DNA of 64,000 nucleotides. Source: Candidatus Kirkpatrickella diaphorinae. Lineage in GTDB: Bacteria; Pseudomonadota; Alphaproteobacteria; Acetobacterales; Acetobacteraceae. This document shows, one piece after another, positions 56,869-64,000 of the stretch (positions within the stretch are counted from its first letter, which is position 1; each line of letters begins with the position of its first letter). Location of the stretch: contig NZ_CP107052.1 of the NCBI RefSeq assembly GCF_025736875.1, forward strand, positions 1,538,001 through 1,602,000, written 5' to 3'. Both the position numbers and the translations under genes were made by a program. The notes beneath the pieces are model-generated. The model was given only the letters and a program-made list of their open reading frames with translations, was not told the DNA's origin and did not search any database.

Positions 56869-57765
56869 TCAGGATTTATGCTCCTTACGTGATTTTTCCC
56901 ACGCGTCCCGCCCCTGCTTGTCGAGGGCTTCAATATCCGCTTTCGATAATTTGATATCAACGGCGCGAATATTGTCATCCACATGTGACGGATCGCCGGA
57001 ACCAGGGATGGGCAGCATCACGGGTGAGCGGGCCAGAAGCCAGGCAAGGGCGATCTGCCCGCTGCGCGCTTTCTTCTCCTTGGCGAGCTTATCAAGGACA
57101 GAGCCTTTATCCGCCAGCGCGCCCGCAGCGAGAGGCGCCCAGGGGATGAACCCGATATGGTGCTTCTCACAATATTCGAGGACGTCTTCTGACGTCCGGT
57201 CAACGAGGTTGAACCGATTCTGCACCGTCGCGACCTTGAAATATCGTTCGGCCGATTTGATGGTTTTGATATCGACTTCCGACAGGCCGACATGCCGGAT
57301 CAGCCCCTCTTCCTGCATCGTTTTTATCGCTTCAAACTGGTGCTTCATGTCGCAGTCCGGGCCGATACGGTGTAACTGCCACAAATCGATGGACTTGACC
57401 CCAAGGCGGCGCATCGACATCAGAACGCATTGTCGCAGATAATCCGGGTTACCGACAGGCTTCCAGATATCCGGGCCGTGCCGCGTCAGCCCGCCTTTCG
57501 TGGCAATGATGATTTTACGGTAAGGGTGAAGCGCGTCATGGACAAAGTCCTCCGCAACGAACGGGCCGTAAGAATCGGCAGTGTCGAAAAAATTTACCCC
57601 TGCCTTCCGCGCATGATGAAGCGCGGCAATCGCGCGTGCATGGTCAGCGGGTGGGCCCCAAATGCCTTTACCGGTCAGGCGCATTGTTCCGAAACCGAGG
57701 CGCACGACTTCCATCGTTCCACCGATTTTGAACGTGCCCGATTTCCGGGCGTCAGGCGTTCTCAT
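56869..57765 (-). CDS. Aldo/keto reductase (298 aa)
   Basis: TIM-barrel NADPH-dependent reductase: LGFGTMRLTGKGIWGPPADH, FFDTADSYGPFVAEDF (catalytic Asp and Tyr), KGGLTRHGPD (Lys), SIDLWQLHRIGPDCD (His) and ARSPVMLPIPGSGDPSHVDD for the cofactor. ATG at 57765 has GGAA eight bases before it. The upstream part of the longer frame is out-of-family. Substrate unknown; the DSYG motif is shared with the YccK/AKR13-type group. Divergent from pgm. Confidence 0.9.
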   Translation of the reverse strand: MRTPDARKSGTFKIGGTMEVVRLGFGTMRLTGKGIWGPPADHARAIAALHHARKAGVNFFDTADSYGPFVAEDFVHDALHPYRKIIIATKGGLTRHGPDIWKPVGNPDYLRQCVLMSMRRLGVKSIDLWQLHRIGPDCDMKHQFEAIKTMQEEGLIRHVGLSEVDIKTIKSAERYFKVATVQNRFNLVDRTSEDVLEYCEKHHIGFIPWAPLAAGALADKGSVLDKLAKEKKARSGQIALAWLLARSPVMLPIPGSGDPSHVDDNIRAVDIKLSKADIEALDKQGRDAWEKSRKEHKS

Positions 57766-57951
57766 GGCAATATTCCTATAAATTGGCCCGATTTTAACGA
57801 TTAGCCGCGTCCGCCGTTGCAATAATGGGGTGTATTTCAGCCGCAACCGGCGGGGTTTCGCTTGCCGGGCAATTATGGCATTCAAGGTTGCGGCGCCCAT
57901 GATACTTGTTGATTGCGCCTTCCCTTCCCCCGAAATTAAGGACGGATTGCC

Positions 57952-59613
57952 ATGACGCAAATCAGCCCGAAGGCCGGTCATACGCTTCCACCTGAAGAAC
58001 TGACAGATATTCAGGCCCTGCAGGACGCTTATTACGCGCATATCCCGGACGTGGCGGATGCCACGCAGCGCGTCAGCTTCGGCACGTCCGGCCATCGCGG
58101 CACATCGGTTCATGGCAGTTTTAACGAAACCCACATCGCCGCGATCGCAGAAGCCATATGCCGTTATCGCGCATCTGAAGGGATTACCGGCCCGCTTTTC
58201 GTCGGGATCGACTCCCACGCATTATCCGCCCTCGCTCAAAAAACCGTGATTGAGGTCATGGCGGCGCATAATGTCGCGATTCACATCGATGCCCATGATC
58301 GTCTGACGCCGACCCCGGTCATTTCCAACACCATCATCGTCCATAATGCCGATGAGAACGCCCCGCGCGCGGATGGCATCGTCATTACGCCGTCGCATAA
58401 TCCCCCGTCAGATGGCGGCATCAAATATAATGCGCCGCATGGCGGCCCGGCAGATACAAAAGCCACCGGGCAAATTCAGGACATGGCCAATCAGCTTATG
58501 TCGGCGGGGTTGAAGGACGTTAAACGCCTTCCTTATGACACGGCACGCGCCGCGCGTTGCGTCAAAATTTTTGATTTCGTCGCGCCTTACGTAAACGCTT
58601 TAGGGTCCGTCATTGATATGGAAGCGATCCGCGCAGCGGAGATTTCCATCGGGATTGACCCGCTGGGCGGCGCATCTCTGGATTACTGGCAGGCCATTAT
58701 TGAGCGCTTCGGTATTAATGCGACGATCGTCAGTCGGGAGCTAGACCCGCAATTCGGCTTCATGACCGCGGATTGGGATGGTAAAATCCGCATGGACTGC
58801 TCCTCCCCCTATGCCATGGCACGTTTGATCAACATGGCGGGCCAGTTCGATATCGCGTTTGCGAATGACCCGGATGCGGATCGTCACGGCATTGTCTGCA
58901 AACCGGCAGGATTGATGAACCCCAATCACTATCTTGCTGTCGCCATCTGGTATCTTTTCCAGAACCGGCCTGATTGGCCGCAAGACTGCAAAATCGGCAA
59001 GACGCTGGTAAGCTCCGCCCTGATTGACCGTGTCGGGCAGAAATTGGGACGCGACATCATTGAGACTCCTGTCGGGTTCAAGTGGTTTGTGGATGGAATG
59101 GCCGCATCCACGCTGGGCTTCGCGGGTGAGGAGAGCGCAGGCGCGTCCTTCTTCAATCGTGCGGGCAAGCCGTGGAGCACGGATAAGGACGGGATCATCC
59201 TCTGCCTGCTTGCGGCGGAAATCACCGCCAAAACGGGCAGGACGCCCGGCGAGATCTATGCCGACCTCACGCGGGAACTTGGCGCACCTTTTTACGCCCG
59301 CATCGATGCGCCGGCAGACCCGGATCAAAAGCGTGTTTTAAGCGCGCTGAAGGCCGAACAATATGCGGAAACCACGCTGGCAGGTGACCCGATCACCGCC
59401 AAGCTTACCCACGCGCCCGGCAATAACGCCCCGATTGGCGGGCTGAAAATCAGCACCGCCCAAGGCTGGTTTGCCGCCCGCCCTTCCGGCACCGAAAACG
59501 TCTATAAAATTTACGCGGAAAGCTTCGTTAGCGAAGCGCATCTGAAACAGATCCAGGATGAGGCGCAGGCAGCAATCGCAGGAATCTTCAAAGCGGGTGC
59601 AGGCGGCCTTTAA
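57952..59613 (+). CDS. pgm: Phosphoglucomutase, alpha-D-glucose phosphate-specific (553 aa)
   Basis: Interconverts glucose-1-P and glucose-6-P. RVSFGTSGHRGTSVHGSFNE is the N-terminal signature; active-site Ser in GIVITPSHNPPSDGG (about residue 145); Mg2+-binding DPDADRHG near 305; FAGEESAGASFF for the sugar ring; ARPSGTENVYKIYAESF in the C-terminal domain. Length is normal. Links central carbon flow to UDP-glucose and exopolysaccharide precursors. A clear GGA lies before the ATG. Confidence 0.97.
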   Translation: MTQISPKAGHTLPPEELTDIQALQDAYYAHIPDVADATQRVSFGTSGHRGTSVHGSFNETHIAAIAEAICRYRASEGITGPLFVGIDSHALSALAQKTVIEVMAAHNVAIHIDAHDRLTPTPVISNTIIVHNADENAPRADGIVITPSHNPPSDGGIKYNAPHGGPADTKATGQIQDMANQLMSAGLKDVKRLPYDTARAARCVKIFDFVAPYVNALGSVIDMEAIRAAEISIGIDPLGGASLDYWQAIIERFGINATIVSRELDPQFGFMTADWDGKIRMDCSSPYAMARLINMAGQFDIAFANDPDADRHGIVCKPAGLMNPNHYLAVAIWYLFQNRPDWPQDCKIGKTLVSSALIDRVGQKLGRDIIETPVGFKWFVDGMAASTLGFAGEESAGASFFNRAGKPWSTDKDGIILCLLAAEITAKTGRTPGEIYADLTRELGAPFYARIDAPADPDQKRVLSALKAEQYAETTLAGDPITAKLTHAPGNNAPIGGLKISTAQGWFAARPSGTENVYKIYAESFVSEAHLKQIQDEAQAAIAGIFKAGAGGL

Positions 59614-59755
59614 CGCTGCCGCACGGCTCGGCGCGTCTTCATCTCAGAAGCGACGACGCGCCGCGACACGCCTTGAGTGGCTGATGAAAAACTGACGAGA
59701 GCGCATAAGTCAGAAATGCCCGGCAAACTGTCCGCCATGGCGTGGTGACACGTCC

Positions 59756-60118
59756 CTACTCGTCGGAGGGACATTTCGCGTCCGCATTGATGACGGCGAG
59801 GCGCTCACATGCTTCCTCCAACTGATTGGCGAGCCAGCTCATCGTGTTGCGTCCGGCTTTCTTCGGCGCGCTGGAAAAAATTTCGAGCGTTTCGCGAAGA
59901 GCATGGAGATCGGAAAGAACATCGGACCTGTTGAAATCACCACTCTTTATCGTTGAGCGCGTCAAAATCGCTCTACGCATGATCCGTCTGATTTCATCCC
60001 GATGGGCAGAAGGCTTATAATCAAACTTTTTGTCCAATTTGCTTCTCCAGACAAGTTCAGCTTTGAGGGCTGAATGCAAAGTTAAGATGCGGGTTGATGC
60101 GCGGTCAACAGAAATCAA
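59756..60118 (-). CDS. Hypothetical protein, possible (120 aa)
   Basis: An uninterrupted helical frame: RRAILTRSTIKSGDFNRSDV, LSDLHALRETLEIFSSAPKK, SWLANQLEEACERL. Start could be TTG at 60118, with no convincing ribosome binding site. Charge pattern and codon use look coding rather than random, but no family is recognised. It lies between pgm and the DUF6456-like gene, on the latter's strand, and might be part of the same element. Confidence 0.45.
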   Translation of the reverse strand: MISVDRASTRILTLHSALKAELVWRSKLDKKFDYKPSAHRDEIRRIMRRAILTRSTIKSGDFNRSDVLSDLHALRETLEIFSSAPKKAGRNTMSWLANQLEEACERLAVINADAKCPSDE

Positions 60119-60256
60119 GAAGTGCTCAGGAGTTGTTGAAAATAATCGTTATCTCGCGCGCCAGAGAGGAAACGCGTGATACCGAACCGGTATTACGCAT
60201 GGCACATCAGCTGAGCCGCCTCACCTGACCTCATCGCCGCTTTTCAATGATCGACA

Positions 60257-60859
60257 TCACTTATGTGTCACCTGGGGCGCGCAACGAGGTGGTATCGGTG
60301 CCTTCGTGCTGTGACGAAAAGCCGCATCCATTTTGCGCGCACGGTCCATATCCTCATAAACAGCGGCCAGCGTGCTCAAAGCCAGTGCGCATTGTGCGGA
60401 CACCTTGTTACGCACGGCGTTATCGCTGCGCTGCGGCATCAAAACCCGCGCCATGCCTGAGAAACTCAGTTCATCAATCAACATAAGTTCCAGCAGGTTG
60501 AAAATCGGTGCTTTGACAGCGTGCTGAAGCTCCGTCAGCGCCAGGCCCACCTGTGCGCGCGTCATACGCCATGAGAGAACGTTATGCACCAGATGCGTGC
60601 TGCGGACAGGCGGATCCTGATTTTCGGAATAGCCGTAACGCGCATAAAGCCAATCCCGCCTCAGCCGACAGGAAGCCTGAACTTCCGCATCCTGTATCGC
60701 ACCGGCATTGAACAGCGCTTCTACCGTTGAAATCACCCGAAAGGGCGCCTTGCGCGTAAAGACGGATTTACTGAGGCGCTCTGCTGTCGGCGTGACCGGC
60801 TCGGATGTTGAAATGGCTTTTTCTTTTTCCGGGATACGCTGCTTCAGGTCCGAACTCAT
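60257..60859 (-). CDS. DUF6456-like putative regulator, second copy (200 aa)
   Basis: Paralogue of the gene at 15297 (see motifs there): TAERLSKSVFT, RVISTVEALFNAG, HNVLSWRMTRAQVGLAL, LMLIDELSFSGMARVLMPQ and NKVSAQCALALSTLAAVY. ATG at 60859 with GGAGAG eight bases upstream sets the start; the frame to 61123 has no such site. It is divergent from an XRE gene at 61547, again mirroring the prophage pair. That suggests a second mobile element or remnant here. Function unknown. Confidence 0.7.
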   Translation of the reverse strand: MSSDLKQRIPEKEKAISTSEPVTPTAERLSKSVFTRKAPFRVISTVEALFNAGAIQDAEVQASCRLRRDWLYARYGYSENQDPPVRSTHLVHNVLSWRMTRAQVGLALTELQHAVKAPIFNLLELMLIDELSFSGMARVLMPQRSDNAVRNKVSAQCALALSTLAAVYEDMDRARKMDAAFRHSTKAPIPPRCAPQVTHK

Positions 60860-61546
60860 TTTTTTGCTCTCCAGACTTTTCTTGTTAATTGAAATATGAG
60901 GTCCACACCCTGTCGATGCCGTACCTGCTGACCAAAAAGAGCGCCCGCGCTGCACGATGATGCGGGCGCGTAAGGACTCGACATGGATCAAAGCGACACT
61001 TTCTCGACGCATCCATCGCGCCCCGCATCGCGCAACGGGCTTTTGCCAGTGGCGGCAGGCATCAACCGTGATGCGCACAGGCCCTGATACGGGGCCGCAG
61101 GAAATCGCGAGCCCCCGCCTCATCCCGCTGAAACCACGCCCCTGCCCACGTCCGTGCCGTTCCGCGCCATCGGAATGCGTTTTTCAGGGCCGCTCTCATG
61201 GCGCACGCGGCGTCGCGTGACGAATTCAGACATTGAACCGGATGGTCCACGCCGTGCATATGCGACAAGGCATAAACACCCGGCTTTGCGTCCTGCCGGC
61301 ATCTTAATTTTTGAGGAAATCTCAATGGATGCGATGATAGAGAGAGTTTGTATCCATAAATGAGTGAAACCATGACTGATAACTCGTTAAAGAGCTTTGC
61401 TTCATTGAAATTGGAGGAGTGGATTACCCGCATCCAACAACCAAAAATACGACAATTGTTTTTGTGCCAGAGTGGAACATTTCACGCAAGGGGTAAAATT
61501 GCTGTAATGGAACTTCCTTTTCCTTTTTTTGTGATTTTATATTGCG
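60860..61546. other. Divergent intergenic region before the second HTH gene
   Basis: No supported gene. The half next to the XRE gene (61,320-61,546) is AT-rich. I looked for the ATTAG-N5-CTAAT palindrome of the prophage pair and did not find it here. Short frames on both strands are antisense to each other. Confidence 0.45.
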
Positions 61547-61909
61547 ATGCATGACGTCGGTGAAAAGCTGAGGAGCCTCCGGAAGGCTCGCGGCTACAAT
61601 CAATATGATGTGGTCGCAGAGCTGGACCTCGAAGGTTTCAGCCGCTCGGACCTGTCGAAGATCGAGCGCGGCCATAAGCTCCCTTCCCTCATCGTCATCA
61701 GCGCTTTAGCGGATCTTTACGATGTTCCCCTCGATCACTTTCGCATTCCGTCTTCGGTTGCGTCGAACAAGCTTCCGAGCGAGGTCATCAAAGATCCGAG
61801 CGAACTCGCCCTGATCCGTGCCTGGCGCGCTATGGACCACTCGGAGAAGGCCGCCTTTGCGACTTTTGCCGAAATCGCGACGCGCGAAGGAATCCGAAAA
61901 ATTGTTTGA
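61547..61909 (+). CDS. XRE-family HTH regulator (120 aa)
   Basis: HTH_3 domain in the N-terminal 70 residues: VGEKLRSLRKARGYNQYDVV, SRSDLSKIERGHKLPSLIVI. The C-terminal ELALIRAWRAMDHSEKAAFA resembles the helical tail in the HTH protein at 16392 (DFELAALRLFRLIPHAAQPD). This supports a shared ancestry of the two divergent gene pairs. The recognition helix differs, so operators need not be the same. Confidence 0.85.
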   Translation: MHDVGEKLRSLRKARGYNQYDVVAELDLEGFSRSDLSKIERGHKLPSLIVISALADLYDVPLDHFRIPSSVASNKLPSEVIKDPSELALIRAWRAMDHSEKAAFATFAEIATREGIRKIV

Positions 61910-63517
61910 ACTTTTACTCACGACTCTGTCTCCTTTCCTAGAAGAATCCAGGTTCAAGAAGCAGACGGCCGATATTGACGTGAAATGAGCGATTGATCAG
62001 GACTATAAATTATCGGCAAGTTGGCGTGATTGCGCAGCAAAAGCCAGCAATATCCGACATCGTACCAAAGTTTAAGAGCAAGCATTAGCGCTACTGGAAT
62101 ATTCACTTTTCCCGGCGTCTCCTCCTCCCGGCGAAACCTGGCGACCGAGAATTTTCGACCATCGACGCCCCCTGGGTGCATGATCCCGACGACGAGCCGA
62201 TTTGCTGATGTCAGGTCCCTAACAATATCTCTGCCGTAGCACGGTTTTCGGAGGCTTCATCCAAATAAAGGCCGGGCCGGGTTAAGCGCGCCCCTGCGCC
62301 CGCGACAGACAGACTGACATCAGGAATCCAACCGCCATCAGCCGCGGAATTCATCCACCTGCGAAGGCCTTTTCCCGAAGCATTTCCACCGCGTCAGCGC
62401 CACAACTCATGTCCGGAGGAAGGATCTAAACCTCTATTAAGCCGATAGGTCAGCAGAATTTACTCATCAAATAGGAGTAAATATATAAAAATTACCTTAT
62501 TACTTGCCTAAAGGTTGCTGCTTCGGTATAATTTTACTGAAAATGAGAAAATTTAAATTTATCTACAAAATAAATTTTTTTTCTAAATTGGAACTTCGAT
62601 CAGCGCATTTATGTTCTTTTTTGGAACAAAATTTTCATGTCGTCTGCGCAACCTTATGCAATATGTGCGCGCGGTCGCTTTGCTGACCTTATTCAGCCCT
62701 TCTTGTGTCGACGACCGGAGCACCGTCTTTACCGACAAGTAACAGCTCTCCCGAAACCATGATCATGTCCTGCTCAGCGCGATTCAGCCTTGGGAGCGGA
62801 CATTATTGTCCTGAACGAAAAGTTTTCGACGATGCCGTTGGGCGGGACTTGAAACTCTCCGCGAACATGCATTCCACATCATGTTAATTTGAACGGTGTT
62901 TTTTTCGTAACTAGTCAGTTTGATGATACCGTTTAACAAAGCGGACCATCGCGACGCCCTGACCCGAAACAGGACGGAGATCATCGTGGATCCGGCATGT
63001 TCAGGCCGTGCCCGCGCTCCGAGTGGGCAATATGCGTTAACCGCGCCAATCACGGTAAAAAAAATTGATGACTGTCCGCGCAGCGACTCCAGATTTTATC
63101 GACACCGCATTCACAGCGTGATCCATCAGTAATCAAGTGCAAAGACCGTCAAATTTAACCCGATCATTGCGCCTCAACTCCGCTTTAACGAAGTTTATAG
63201 GTTAATAAAAATTGCCGTTCCATCATTGTGGAAAATTTTGTAGTCGATGTGAAATCGAAGTGTAGTCGACTGATGATATACAAGTTCTCGTTTTTTATCT
63301 TTTAAAAGTTTAAGGTATTAATCATTGGTACACGAAATTTTTTTCACTTATTTCGAAACTAATCGTTCACAAATCGCATTGACGCCTTCACTCTTACGTC
63401 AGTCGAGTCGTCCTTGCTTGGCGAAGACTCGATTGTTCACATCATATGAAGGTAATTATCGCCACTTAACATAAAAAACTTTTTATATTTTGCATTAAGT
63501 TCGAGGCATCCGAAAAT
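61910..63517. other. AT-rich accessory stretch with gene fragments only
   Basis: About 1.6 kb with no confident gene. A minus-strand frame at 61954-62181 (FSVARFRREEETPGKVNI then LMLALKLWYDVGYCWLLLRN) looks coding-like and extends upstream without a stop to about 62,260; it may be a decayed gene. Around 62,700-62,870 the minus strand reads FQVPPNGIVENFSFRTIMSA and, one frame on, DMIMVSGELLLVGKDGAPVV, consistent with a frameshifted remnant. From 63,130 the sequence is very AT-rich and leads into the adhesin-like gene. Confidence 0.5.
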
Positions 63518-64000
63518 ATGATCTTCGGAACATATAGATATTGTTATTTTTTTCACACGGCACTTATCTCTCTCTCCCTCACCTGCCTTGCATCAACCGC
63601 ACTCGCGGCCTGTGACGGCACGTCAGGAACGGTCACGTGTACGGGCACGATCACGAGTACAGTCGGGGCGGGCCGAAATGACAGTATCAAAACACTGAAT
63701 TTGGCGGAAGGCGCGACCATCAACACGTCGAACGTGTCCATCAGTATGGGCACGGGGACGTCAAGCAACCCGAATGTCTTGAATATCGGCGGCACCGTCC
63801 AGGGTGCAGGTATCGGCACCGGCCCCTATAATACCGGGCCGAACGTCATTGAATTTGGCGGGAACACTGTCGTCAATATCAAATCAACGGGGCGCATCAT
63901 CCAGACAGGTGGCGCCAATAATGGTGAGACGTTCAACCCGACAGGCGGCAATAACACCATCAATAATTATGGCTCGATTGAGACCACAACTTCTTCTGCC
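63518..64000 (+). CDS. Autotransporter/adhesin-like secreted protein, 5' part
   Basis: Open from ATG at 63518 to the window end (161 codons). The signal peptide ends near STALAACDG (residue about 36). The mature part is repetitive, Gly/Thr/Asn-rich and beta-helical: GTVTCTGTITSTVGAGRND, TLNLAEGATINTSNVSISMG, NVLNIGGTVQGAGIGTGP, VIEFGGNTVVNIKSTGRIIQ. This is the usual passenger of type V autotransporters. The C-terminal barrel is outside the window. GAGG lies 11 bases before the ATG. Confidence 0.82.
   Translation, partial: MIFGTYRYCYFFHTALISLSLTCLASTALAACDGTSGTVTCTGTITSTVGAGRNDSIKTLNLAEGATINTSNVSISMGTGTSSNPNVLNIGGTVQGAGIGTGPYNTGPNVIEFGGNTVVNIKSTGRIIQTGGANNGETFNPTGGNNTINNYGSIETTTSSA

Noticed and set aside
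59630-59662. GGCGCGTC/GACGCGCC hairpin after pgm as terminator
   Set aside because: The stem is present, but no T-run follows, so I do not call it.
61062-61433. Minus-strand frame upstream of the second XRE gene
   Set aside because: It overlaps an opposite frame, and the start lacks a ribosome binding site; sequence resembles antisense reading.

Overview
This 64 kb window comes from an alphaproteobacterial chromosome, most likely a member of the Acetobacteraceae (acetic acid bacteria). The evidence is gene content and synteny: a minus-strand block NifU, nitroreductase, tsaB, rimI, MucR/Ros regulator, Fur without the usual CxxC pairs, OlsB-like acyltransferase, lnt, HTH regulator; a TonB/ExbB/ExbD/ExbD/TPR cluster; and TTG or GTG starts with good ribosome binding sites. 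The species cannot be fixed from the sequence alone.

Region 1 (1 to about 17,100) is a prophage or phage remnant read on the minus strand: small-terminase-like gene, large terminase, portal, [two MAPEG membrane proteins], DUF2213 prohead protease, cement protein, DUF2184 capsid, DUF4054 and head-tail proteins, [a GH30 glycosidase], neck terminator, DUF3383 sheath-like protein, tail tube, and a gene cut by the window start. The bracketed genes look like cargo inserted between morphogenesis genes. At the terminase side lie a DUF6456-like protein, a divergent HTH regulator and two copies of one palindrome (ATTAG-N5-CTAAT) on either side of that regulator.

Region 2 (17,100 to 23,200) holds ordinary chromosomal genes: an MDR oxidoreductase, an AlkD-like HEAT protein, a small XRE regulator with a TTG start, an outer-membrane barrel, a Nudix hydrolase and thiD. 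Region 3 (23,470 to 29,620) is the most unusual part: four tandem paralogues of a secreted protein of about 460 residues with three C-terminal 'DGxYGxFP..DN..WxYIG' repeats. The first copy is interrupted by one in-frame TAA where the others have a Tyr codon. Region 4 (29,850 to 33,010) has a divergent thiE-like gene and thiC behind a TPP riboswitch, followed by mazEF and tRNA-Gly(GCC).

Region 5 (34,000 to 59,600) is core genome: GT61 glycosyltransferase, CnoX-like thioredoxin, Trm112, a lipoprotein, a tyrosine phosphatase, the lnt-olsB-fur-mucR-rimI-tsaB-nitroreductase-NifU block, a two-component system, a TonB energy-transduction operon, a cupin, prfB with the classical +1 programmed frameshift, PBP1A, an aldo/keto reductase and phosphoglucomutase. 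Region 6 (59,700 to 64,000) is accessory: a second DUF6456-like gene with a divergent XRE regulator, mirroring the prophage pair, then about 1.6 kb of AT-rich DNA with only fragments, and the start of a secreted autotransporter/adhesin-like gene running off the window.
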